Source of the DNA: Candidatus Ancaeobacter aquaticus
GTDB taxonomy: Bacteria > Auribacterota > Ancaeobacteria > Ancaeobacterales > Ancaeobacteraceae
DNA: 64,000 nt
Direction of reading: 5' to 3'
Assembly (NCBI GenBank): GCA_030765405.1
Contig: JAVCCP010000078.1
Span: 1 to 64,000, forward strand
Every line of letters begins with the position of its first letter. Within the stretch, counting starts at the first letter, position 1. The translations under genes and the position numbers were made by a program. Of the stretch, positions 45,713-53,445 are shown one piece after another. The notes beneath the pieces are model-generated. The model was given only the letters and a program-made list of their open reading frames with translations. It did no database searches and was not told the DNA's origin.

Positions 45713-47272
45713 ATGTCCAGAGATACTGTTATTTCACTCATTTCAGCAATTATTGATAGCGTGATAGCCTTTTTGATACTTTTTGCGCCATTTGCTTTTG
45801 GTTCTGTTGAGCCGTGGGCATACAGAATTATAGAAGTAAGCGCAGTAATACTCTTTGTGCTTTGGATAGTGAAAATATGTGTTGGAGGAAAAGAATTCTT
45901 TAGGGTACGGTTTCCGCTTATCAGTATCCCTGTGATACTCTTGATCGGATTTACTGTTTTTCAACTTTTTCCGCTTCAAAAAACAACAGTAAAAAAATTG
46001 TCTCCAAAAACATATGAATTGTATGCGACAAATATTCCGCGATACGAACCTGCCTATTACCTGAAAAATCTTGATAAGAAAGATTATAGATTTAGATTCC
46101 TGCAAAAAAAACCGTATAACACATTTCTTTATGAAGCTGTCGGCAATGATGAAAGGCCGCTGTCCGTATATACGCCTAGTACGAAAAAATATCTATGGAA
46201 AATAATCAGCTTGTTTCTCATATTCTTTGTTGCGGTAAACAACATTACGACGAAGGAACAGGTAAGAAGGATACTCGTTGTGATCATTACTGCCGGATTT
46301 ATATTGGCACTCGTGGGAATACTCCAGAAACTTACTTTTAACGGCAAATTACTCTGGTTTCGCATACCTCGCTATGGAGGAGATCCCTTTGGCCCGTATG
46401 TGAATAAAAATAATTTTGCTAATTATATAGTGATGATTATCCCCGTTGCAATTGGGTACATACTCACACAAATAATATACCGGTTTAGAAGAGTGCAGGG
46501 CGATACATTATTTTTACGTATGAAAAATATTGTTGTGAGCGATTTCCTTTATAGGATCCTGTTAATGATTTTTGTTGTTTCTGTAATGATAACCGCACTT
46601 ATCATGAGTAAATCATTGCTAGGAGTCATAAGCGGGTTATATGGATTACTGTTTTTTATGGCATATATATTTATCAAGAATAAAAAGGTGCTATTGTCGT
46701 TAATTATTGGATTAGTCTTGTTTGTTCCTATGCTTTTTATAGCTTCTGGTGGGGAAGTATCTGTAAGCCAAATGTATAAAAAATATTCAGGCCCATCAAT
46801 TTCGGAACAAATACGTGTGCAATATTATGTTGATGGGTATGAGATGATAAAAGACTATCCATACACAGGTACGGGACTGGGTACATTCTCTATGGTATTT
46901 CCTCAGTATAAAAGTGTCAACCTAGGGGTACGTACGCGCTTTCTGCATAATGACTTTATGCAATTATGCATTGAAGTTGGTGTAGTGTGCGGAGCGATTG
47001 TTATTTTGTCGGTTTTGTTTTTTCTTGTTTACACAGTCTTGCGGTTGGTGTTTTTAAAAAAGAAGCGGTCTTTTTATTATAGTATGTTTGGTGTAGCAGT
47101 AGGCATGTTCTGTATGTTAATACATGCTCTTGGGGGATTTCACTTCCATATACCTGCAAATGCACTTTTATTTACCGTGCTAGGGGCGCTTTTATGGAGT
47201 ATGGGAGATATTGAAAAAAATGAAAGTGGAAAATCCAGAAAATATAAAAGAATTCAAAAAAAGAACATGTAG
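45713..47272 (+). CDS. O-antigen ligase family (Wzy_C) protein
   Basis: This 519-aa membrane protein has about twelve helices and a large periplasmic loop ending in the Wzy_C core: YEMIKDYPYTGTGLGTF, then RFLHNDFMQLCIEVGV with the essential His. It joins glycan chains or repeats at the periplasmic side. It starts four bases after the stop of the previous Wzy-like gene, so the two are co-translated; tandem paralogues may handle polymerization and transfer separately. Confidence 0.88.
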   Translation: MSRDTVISLISAIIDSVIAFLILFAPFAFGSVEPWAYRIIEVSAVILFVLWIVKICVGGKEFFRVRFPLISIPVILLIGFTVFQLFPLQKTTVKKLSPKTYELYATNIPRYEPAYYLKNLDKKDYRFRFLQKKPYNTFLYEAVGNDERPLSVYTPSTKKYLWKIISLFLIFFVAVNNITTKEQVRRILVVIITAGFILALVGILQKLTFNGKLLWFRIPRYGGDPFGPYVNKNNFANYIVMIIPVAIGYILTQIIYRFRRVQGDTLFLRMKNIVVSDFLYRILLMIFVVSVMITALIMSKSLLGVISGLYGLLFFMAYIFIKNKKVLLSLIIGLVLFVPMLFIASGGEVSVSQMYKKYSGPSISEQIRVQYYVDGYEMIKDYPYTGTGLGTFSMVFPQYKSVNLGVRTRFLHNDFMQLCIEVGVVCGAIVILSVLFFLVYTVLRLVFLKKKRSFYYSMFGVAVGMFCMLIHALGGFHFHIPANALLFTVLGALLWSMGDIEKNESGKSRKYKRIQKKNM

Positions 47273-47281
47273 CGGTGTTGA

Positions 47282-48940
47282 ATGATCCAATATCTCCATA
47301 TTAAAAATATTGCACTGGTTGATGAAGTGGAAATTGAATTTTTCCGCGGTTTAAATTGCATTACCGGTGAGACCGGTGCCGGAAAATCCGTCATTGTTGG
47401 TTCGCTTAATTTTATATTGGGGGAACGCTCTGATGTATCTCAGATACGTTCCGGTCATGATAAGGCCCTCATAGAAGCAATTTTTGATATATCTTTAAAT
47501 GCCCCCCTCAAGAAGTATTTAAACGAGATAGGGGTAACCTTCGAAGAAAAAGAGTTTCTTATAAAACGAGAGTTAGCTCGAGAAGGAAAAGGAAGATGCT
47601 TTGTCTGCGGATCAATTGTCACGCAAGGCATGCTAAAGACTATAGGTGATCTTCTCGTTGACATGCATGGACAGCATGATCATCAATCACTCTTAAATTC
47701 TGCTTGTCATACGACTATTGTCGATAGTTTTGGTAGATTAGAAGAGCATTGTTCGAAGGTGTCAAAAGCATACAGACAGTACAAAGAAACGATTGATACA
47801 AGGGATGGTTTTAGATCTTCTGTAGAAGAGAGAAATCGTGATTATGAGTATCTCGTGTTTCAGATAAATGAAATTGCTGCGGCACAGGTTGAAGTAGGAG
47901 AAGATGAAGCCCTCTTAAAAGAACACGAACTTTTAAATAATGCTGTGCATATTAAGGGGCTCACTGAAAGTATGTATGGAGAACTGTATGAGGCAGATGA
48001 ATCAGTGGTAGGAAAAATAAATGCATTTGAGAAAAGTCTATCTGAGCTTGCGAAATATGACGAACAGTTTTTGGGATATCAAAATAATTTAAGCGAAATA
48101 TCATGCGTATTAAGAGACCTCGCTGAAACGCTTACGCAATTCAATACTACCATTGATGTGAGTGGAGATCGTTTAAGTGAGGTTGAAGAGAGGTTGTCTC
48201 TGGTTGAACGGCTCAAAAAGAAATATGGTATGAGCGTTGATGAACTCATTAATTTCAAAGAAGAGTTAGATCAGAAGATTCGTTGTGTAGAGAATTATGA
48301 TGAGGAACTCGACCGTCTAGAAAAGGATGTTAAAGAGCGTGCAAGTGAATTGCACAAGCTCTGTGGGCAACTATCAAAGAAAAGAAAACAATCTGCATCA
48401 AAACTGTCCCTGCTTGTTGAAAAAGAACTTTCACAATTAGGTATTGTAAATGCGCAATTTGAAGTGAGATCTATCGCGATAGAATGTGGCGTCACCGGCG
48501 CTGAAAAATTAGAGTTTTTTATAAGTGCAAATAAGGGAGAAAAGTGTAAGCCGCTTAAGAGTGTTGCCTCTGGAGGCGAAATATCGAGAATTATGCTTGC
48601 CATTAAGAAAGCTATTGCGGAAGTTGATTCCATACAGGTTATGGTATTTGATGAAATAGACGTTAATGTCGGCGGTCAGCTAGCGAGTAGAGTGGGAGAC
48701 CGAATGAAAGAGATTTCAAAAGAAAAACAGGTGTTGTGTATAACGCACTTGCCGCAAATTGCGCGCCATGCCCAGAATCATCTCTGTGTAGAAAAAAAGG
48801 TAATTAATGGTAAGACGCATACCTTTGTGAAGACATTATCTCCTGAGGAAAGAATGGGTGAAATTACCCGTATGCTTGGAAGCACTGATGCTGCTTCTGC
48901 CGCATCAGAATACGCGAAGGTATTGTTAACAAAGAAGTAA
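47282..48940 (+). CDS. recN: DNA repair protein RecN
   Basis: This 552-aa SMC-like ATPase has Walker A GETGAGKS at residues 29-36, a QHDHQSLL block, long coiled coils (about 160-370), the ABC signature in SGGEISRIMLA and Walker B in VMVFDEIDVNVGG, then THLPQIA. It acts in double-strand break repair. It begins nine bases after the polymerase stop, so it is probably transcribed from the exopolysaccharide promoter, an unusual neighbour. Confidence 0.95.
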   Translation: MIQYLHIKNIALVDEVEIEFFRGLNCITGETGAGKSVIVGSLNFILGERSDVSQIRSGHDKALIEAIFDISLNAPLKKYLNEIGVTFEEKEFLIKRELAREGKGRCFVCGSIVTQGMLKTIGDLLVDMHGQHDHQSLLNSACHTTIVDSFGRLEEHCSKVSKAYRQYKETIDTRDGFRSSVEERNRDYEYLVFQINEIAAAQVEVGEDEALLKEHELLNNAVHIKGLTESMYGELYEADESVVGKINAFEKSLSELAKYDEQFLGYQNNLSEISCVLRDLAETLTQFNTTIDVSGDRLSEVEERLSLVERLKKKYGMSVDELINFKEELDQKIRCVENYDEELDRLEKDVKERASELHKLCGQLSKKRKQSASKLSLLVEKELSQLGIVNAQFEVRSIAIECGVTGAEKLEFFISANKGEKCKPLKSVASGGEISRIMLAIKKAIAEVDSIQVMVFDEIDVNVGGQLASRVGDRMKEISKEKQVLCITHLPQIARHAQNHLCVEKKVINGKTHTFVKTLSPEERMGEITRMLGSTDAASAASEYAKVLLTKK

Positions 48941-48959
48941 ATACGCAAGGCAATATATT

Positions 48960-49787
48960 ATGATGGATAGCATAACGTCTTTTTTTGCTAAAGAAGGTGT
49001 GATTATTGTAGCATTTCTTGAAATATTGCTACTCAGGTTGGGGGTATTTGCTCTTTTTATATTGATTGCTGAGCTTCTCGGTCGATTACTTAAGAAAAAA
49101 GACTATAAGAGTTTTAATTGCGTTTGGTCGGTAAAAAATATCGTTGAATTATTTGTTATATACACGGGCTTCCAAGCCCTGATGATATTTTTTAAAGGAG
49201 AGGTAAGTCAAAGCTCAGTTGAAGGGTTTGTATTATTTTGGTCTTTTCTTGAATATATATTTCTTATTGTTCTTGTCCTTTACTTTGTGCTTCAAGTTTA
49301 TGAAGGTTCTTTACGTACTCTCGGGCTTATTACGGAAGATATTAAGAGAGACCTCGTGCTTTCACTGCAGTTTCTTGTGTATCTAGGTTTTGGGTGTGCC
49401 TTTCTCCATATTCTGCACGTGTATGAGTTTCTGAAACCATCATCGAAGATCATAGAAAGCGTTAGTTTAAAAACATTATTTGCCGGTGGAGCAGTTGCTT
49501 ACGCAAAATGTTTTCTCGTACTTATTGTTTCCCCATTTGCTGAAGAAGTGTTCTATAGGGGTTTTATGTATCCGGTCGTGAGGAATAAGGTAGGACCAGT
49601 GATTGCGTCTCTGCTGATATCGCTTTTCTTTGCCTTTATCCATTTTGATCCACAATTTTTTGTATATATATTCATTTTGAGCTATGTGCTGTGTTATTTG
49701 TATGAAAAAGGCAGAAGCTTAGTCCCTCCCATAATAATACACAGTGTCTATAATCTATTGGTTCTTTTAGGTCTCTTCAACTATTAA
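48960..49787 (+). CDS. CPBP-family (Abi/Rce1-like) intramembrane protease
   Basis: This 275-aa protein has about seven membrane helices and the CPBP motifs: E195-E196-x3-R200 (EEVFYRG) and H228 in FAFIHFDP, with a last HSVYN motif. Such glutamate-type proteases process prenylated or peptide substrates, or act in bacteriocin self-immunity. It follows recN by 19 bases as the last gene of the operon, and a foldback element lies downstream. Confidence 0.9.
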   Translation: MMDSITSFFAKEGVIIVAFLEILLLRLGVFALFILIAELLGRLLKKKDYKSFNCVWSVKNIVELFVIYTGFQALMIFFKGEVSQSSVEGFVLFWSFLEYIFLIVLVLYFVLQVYEGSLRTLGLITEDIKRDLVLSLQFLVYLGFGCAFLHILHVYEFLKPSSKIIESVSLKTLFAGGAVAYAKCFLVLIVSPFAEEVFYRGFMYPVVRNKVGPVIASLLISLFFAFIHFDPQFFVYIFILSYVLCYLYEKGRSLVPPIIIHSVYNLLVLLGLFNY

Positions 49788-49798
49788 ATAAAAACTAC

Positions 49799-49955
49799 AG
49801 ACAACAGACATTAGACCAGAGACCAGAGACTCAAGACTAAGAAACATGTGCTTTAGCAAGTTAATTCCCATTATTATTTTTACTATAAGTAGTTTAAAAG
49901 TTGTTGAATTTTTGTCCGTGGTCTGTAGTCTCTGATCTCTGGTCTCTGGTCTGTT
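49799..49955. repeat. AGAC/GTCT heptamer foldback element before pckG
   Basis: Six AGACNNN heptamers at 49799-49840 face six complementary heptamers (GTCTNTN type) at 49914-49955 across a 73-base AT-rich loop. Both arms keep the 7-base period without a slip. The same word ends larE at 10946-10994. Confidence 0.88.
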
Positions 49956-49962
49956 ATTTATG

Positions 49963-49990
49963 TTGCATTTTTCCTGTCTTTGTATACAAT
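49963..49990 (+). promoter_or_regulatory. probable promoter of pckG
   Basis: TTGCAT at 49963-49968 and TACAAT at 49985-49990 are spaced 16 bases, 44 bases before the start codon, immediately after the foldback element. Confidence 0.4.
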
Positions 49991-50033
49991 GACCCCTCAC
50001 AAACAATAACAAATACAAAAAAAGAGAGTGATT

Positions 50034-51788
50034 ATGAGCAATCAATATGTAGAAAAATGGGTTGATGAAATGGCGCAGTTATGCATGCCCGATAATGTGT
50101 GTTGGGTTACTGGTTCTGAAGAAGAAAAAGATCGTTTAAGCCAGGAAGCATTTAAGACAGGTGAGCTGATTGAGCTCGATCAAGAAAAGTTGCCCGGGTG
50201 CGTATACCATCGTACCGCAATAAATGATGTCGCACGAACTGAACATCTTACGTTTATTTGCACTGAACAAAAAGAAACAGTCGGTCCGACTAATAACTGG
50301 ATGCAAAAAGATGAAGCATATAAGAAATTAAGCGAGATATTCAGTGGGTCAATGAAAGGCAGAACAATGTATGTTGTTCCTTTTATCATGGGACCTGCCG
50401 GATCTCCTTCAAGCAAAGTTGGTGTCGAGCTCACAGACAGTATATATGTTGTATTAAACATGTGTATAATGACCCGTGTGGGTAAAATTGCTATGGATGA
50501 ACTGGATGGGTCAGATAATTTTACACGGTGTCTTCACGGTAAGGCTGAGCGGGATATTGAGAAACGGTTTATCTGTCATTTTCCTGAAGATAACACTATT
50601 TGGAGTGTTGGGTCAGGATACGGCGGAAACGTTCTTCTCGGCAAAAAATGTCTTGCCTTACGTATAGCGAGTTATCTTGGTTATGAAGAGGGATGGATGG
50701 CCGAACACATGCTTATTTTAGGTGTTCAGGATCCAAAAGGCAACGTCAGTTATGTTGCTGCAGCATTTCCAAGTGCATGCGGTAAAACAAATCTAGCAAT
50801 GCTTGTACCGCCGGAATCATTATCTGCAAAAGGATATAAGGTATGGACAGTAGGCGATGATATTGCGTGGATGCGTATTGGTGAAGATGGTAGAATATGG
50901 GCAATTAATCCTGAAGCAGGTTTCTTTGGTGTTGTTCCGGGAACAAGCCAAAAGAGTAATCCGAACGCGCTAAAAACGATACAAAAAAATACTATATACA
51001 CGAATGTGCTTTTAAAAGATGATAAAACGGTATGGTGGGAAGGGCTTGATGGCCAACCGCCTGAAAAGGGCTTAGATTGGAAAGGTAATCCGTGGACATC
51101 GGCCTCAGGTGAAAATGGGGCGCATCCAAATTCACGCTTTACTGCTCCAGCGAGTCAATGTCCGTGTATTTCACCGGAGTGGGAAGATCCCAAAGGCGTG
51201 CCTATAAGCGCATTTATCTTTGGCGGCCGGAGAGCAAAATTAACACCTCTTGTATACGAATCATTTAATTGGCAGCATGGTGTGTTTGTTGGTGCAACCA
51301 TGGCTTCAGAGACAACAGCAGCAGCAACACACGCAGTTGGTGTTGTAAGACGTGACCCTATGGCAATGTTACCGTTTTGTGGATACAATATGAGCGATTA
51401 TTTTAGTCATTGGCTAAACATGGGTAAAAAGATCAAAAACCCGCCAAAGATCTTTAATGTAAATTGGTTTAAGACTGACGAAAATGATAAATTTATTTGG
51501 CCTGGATTTGGTGATAACCTGAGAGTTTTGGAGTGGATTATTGAAAGAGCCACTGGAGATGCTCCGTCAAAAGAAACTCCTATTGGTTATTTGCCAACAG
51601 AAGATGCACTTGATCTTAAAGGTCTTGATTTAGAAAAGGGTGTAATGGACACGTTGCTAGAGGTTAATAAAGAAGCGTGGCTGAAAGAATATGATGAGAT
51701 CAGTGAGTTCTTTAAGAAGTTTGGAGATGAATTGCCGAAAGAAATGGCTGAAGAACATCAGGCGCTTAAAGATAGATTAAATAAATAA
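50034..51788 (+). CDS. pckG: phosphoenolpyruvate carboxykinase (GTP)
   Basis: This 584-aa enzyme converts oxaloacetate and GTP to phosphoenolpyruvate, CO2 and GDP, or the reverse in fixation. The P-loop FPSACGKTNLAM contains the reactive cysteine C249 that marks the GTP class, with the metal site in DDIAWM and the nucleotide pocket near NWFKTDENDKFIWPGFGDN. Length fits. The ATG at 50034 is used rather than the GTG at 50028 because AGAGAG is better spaced. It anchors gluconeogenesis or anaplerosis. Confidence 0.97.
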   Translation: MSNQYVEKWVDEMAQLCMPDNVCWVTGSEEEKDRLSQEAFKTGELIELDQEKLPGCVYHRTAINDVARTEHLTFICTEQKETVGPTNNWMQKDEAYKKLSEIFSGSMKGRTMYVVPFIMGPAGSPSSKVGVELTDSIYVVLNMCIMTRVGKIAMDELDGSDNFTRCLHGKAERDIEKRFICHFPEDNTIWSVGSGYGGNVLLGKKCLALRIASYLGYEEGWMAEHMLILGVQDPKGNVSYVAAAFPSACGKTNLAMLVPPESLSAKGYKVWTVGDDIAWMRIGEDGRIWAINPEAGFFGVVPGTSQKSNPNALKTIQKNTIYTNVLLKDDKTVWWEGLDGQPPEKGLDWKGNPWTSASGENGAHPNSRFTAPASQCPCISPEWEDPKGVPISAFIFGGRRAKLTPLVYESFNWQHGVFVGATMASETTAAATHAVGVVRRDPMAMLPFCGYNMSDYFSHWLNMGKKIKNPPKIFNVNWFKTDENDKFIWPGFGDNLRVLEWIIERATGDAPSKETPIGYLPTEDALDLKGLDLEKGVMDTLLEVNKEAWLKEYDEISEFFKKFGDELPKEMAEEHQALKDRLNK

Positions 51789-51814
51789 TTGTAATAGAGA
51801 TGCAGGAGAATATG

Positions 51815-52723
51815 ATGGAAGCAGTAAGTCCTAATGTTGTAACACAGATAAAACTTGATGGAGTTAAGCTCTTTAAAGAAGGCAAAGTACGATCAGTTTT
51901 TGATCTTGATGATAAGCTCCTTATAGTTGCATCAGATAGGATATCTGCGTTTGATTATATTTTACCTGAAGGTATACCCTATAAAGCGAAAGTACTTACA
52001 AAAATATCTGAGCATTGGTTTAATTTCACGAAAGATATTGTGAAAAACCATCTTATTTCAACCGATGTAAGCGCTTTTCCAGGTGAACTAGAAAAGTTTA
52101 GTTCGATCCTTGACGGTAGATCAATGCTTGTTAAGAAGACCGAGCTTGTTCCTATTGAATGTGTTGTAAGAGGATATATATCCGGATCAGCGTGGAAAGA
52201 ATATAAGAAGACTGGAACAGTATGTGGTGAAAAGCTTCCTGAAGGGTATGAAGAAAGCTGTAAGTTTGTGGAGCCTATTTTTACACCGGCAACAAAAGCT
52301 GAAGAAGGGCATGACGAGAATATATCTATTCAAACAATGAAAGATATGGTTGGTACTGAGATTACAGAAAAGCTTCAAAAAGCAAGTATTGAAATATATG
52401 CTACTTGTCACAAGAAGGCGTTAGAAGAAGGTATCATAATAGCTGATACCAAATATGAGTTTGGCATGCTTGATGGCGAGTTAATTTTAATAGACGAGCT
52501 GTTAACTCCTGATTCATCACGATTTTGGCCCGAAGATTCCTATCAGCCGGGTAGATCACAGGATAGTTTTGATAAACAATTTGTAAGAGATTATCTTGAA
52601 TCAATAGAGTGGAACAAAACCCCACCGGTACCGCATTTGCCTGAAGATATCATTCGTAAAACGTCTGAAAAATATCAAGAAGCATATAAGAGAATAACGG
52701 GCTTAGACCTCAATCAGAAATAA
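51815..52723 (+). CDS. purC: SAICAR synthetase
   Basis: This 302-aa purine biosynthesis enzyme joins aspartate to CAIR. It has FKEGKVRSVFDL near the start, the ASDRISAFD motif, ECVVRGYISGSAWKEY, TPATKAEEGHDENIS and LIDELLTPDSSRFWP. It is the longer eukaryote-like/SAICAR type rather than the 240-aa E. coli type. AGGAG six bases upstream favours the ATG at 51815 over those at 51800 and 51812. It follows pckG by 26 bases. Confidence 0.95.
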   Translation: MEAVSPNVVTQIKLDGVKLFKEGKVRSVFDLDDKLLIVASDRISAFDYILPEGIPYKAKVLTKISEHWFNFTKDIVKNHLISTDVSAFPGELEKFSSILDGRSMLVKKTELVPIECVVRGYISGSAWKEYKKTGTVCGEKLPEGYEESCKFVEPIFTPATKAEEGHDENISIQTMKDMVGTEITEKLQKASIEIYATCHKKALEEGIIIADTKYEFGMLDGELILIDELLTPDSSRFWPEDSYQPGRSQDSFDKQFVRDYLESIEWNKTPPVPHLPEDIIRKTSEKYQEAYKRITGLDLNQK

Positions 52724-52754
52724 CAAATCTCCCTTTATATTTGCTTGTTCTCTG

Positions 52755-52763
52755 TGGTATACT
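52755..52763 (+). promoter_or_regulatory. extended -10 promoter of the metH operon
   Basis: TGGTATACT forms an extended -10 element (TG, one base, TATACT), which can work without a good -35 box. The first start codon is at 52824. Confidence 0.45.
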
Positions 52764-52823
52764 ATACACTCGTAATTGATATATAAAATGATATAGTACG
52801 TTTACACAAGAATATGAGCCGGT

Positions 52824-53438
52824 ATGCCGACACTCACTAATCTAAAAGTTAATATACCACGTAATGAAGTGTTAAAAAGACTTCGATATCATCCTTCAAA
52901 AACGGATCCTCAAGAGAATATTGATAATCTTATTGATAATTTGATTGAAGATGCGTATATTTTGATGGAGCCAAAAGCTCTTTACAAAGATATTTTAATT
53001 GAAGAAAAGAGTGGCAATATAGTTACCTTGAAAGATTGCACATTTGTAATAGAGGGGGCAGAAATTGCCGGTTTATTGCAAAAGTCTCATAAGGTAGTAT
53101 TGATGGCAGTAACGATTGGTCCGGACTTGCCGTTACGCTCACAAAGGTATATGCAAGAGAAAAAAGTAACTGAAGCAATGGTATTAGATGCTATTGGCTC
53201 AGAGGCAGTAGAAGCTTTAGCTGACAAGGTAAATGAGATAATAAGAACGAATGCGAATCTCGAAGGATGTGTGCTTACAAAGCGATATTCACCGGGGTAT
53301 TCTGATTGGGCTATTACCGCGCAAAAAGAGTTATTGCATGTTCTTGGTGCGCAAGACATTGGTATACAGTTAAACCCAGCGTGTTTAATGATCCCTGAAA
53401 AGTCTATTAGTGCGGTGATAGGTTACAAGGAGAAATAA
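52824..53438 (+). CDS. stand-alone methionine-synthase activation-domain protein
   Basis: This 204-aa protein resembles the C-terminal reactivation domain of cobalamin-dependent MetH: a helical start (NEVLKRLRYHP), VVLMAVTIGPDLPLR, and the SAM-binding signature KRYSPGYSDWAI with QLNPACLMIPEKSISAVIGY. In E. coli this domain reductively methylates cob(II)alamin with SAM. Here it is a separate gene seven bases before a metH that lacks the domain, so the two proteins should work as one enzyme. Confidence 0.88.
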   Translation: MPTLTNLKVNIPRNEVLKRLRYHPSKTDPQENIDNLIDNLIEDAYILMEPKALYKDILIEEKSGNIVTLKDCTFVIEGAEIAGLLQKSHKVVLMAVTIGPDLPLRSQRYMQEKKVTEAMVLDAIGSEAVEALADKVNEIIRTNANLEGCVLTKRYSPGYSDWAITAQKELLHVLGAQDIGIQLNPACLMIPEKSISAVIGYKEK

Positions 53439-53445
53439 ATATATT

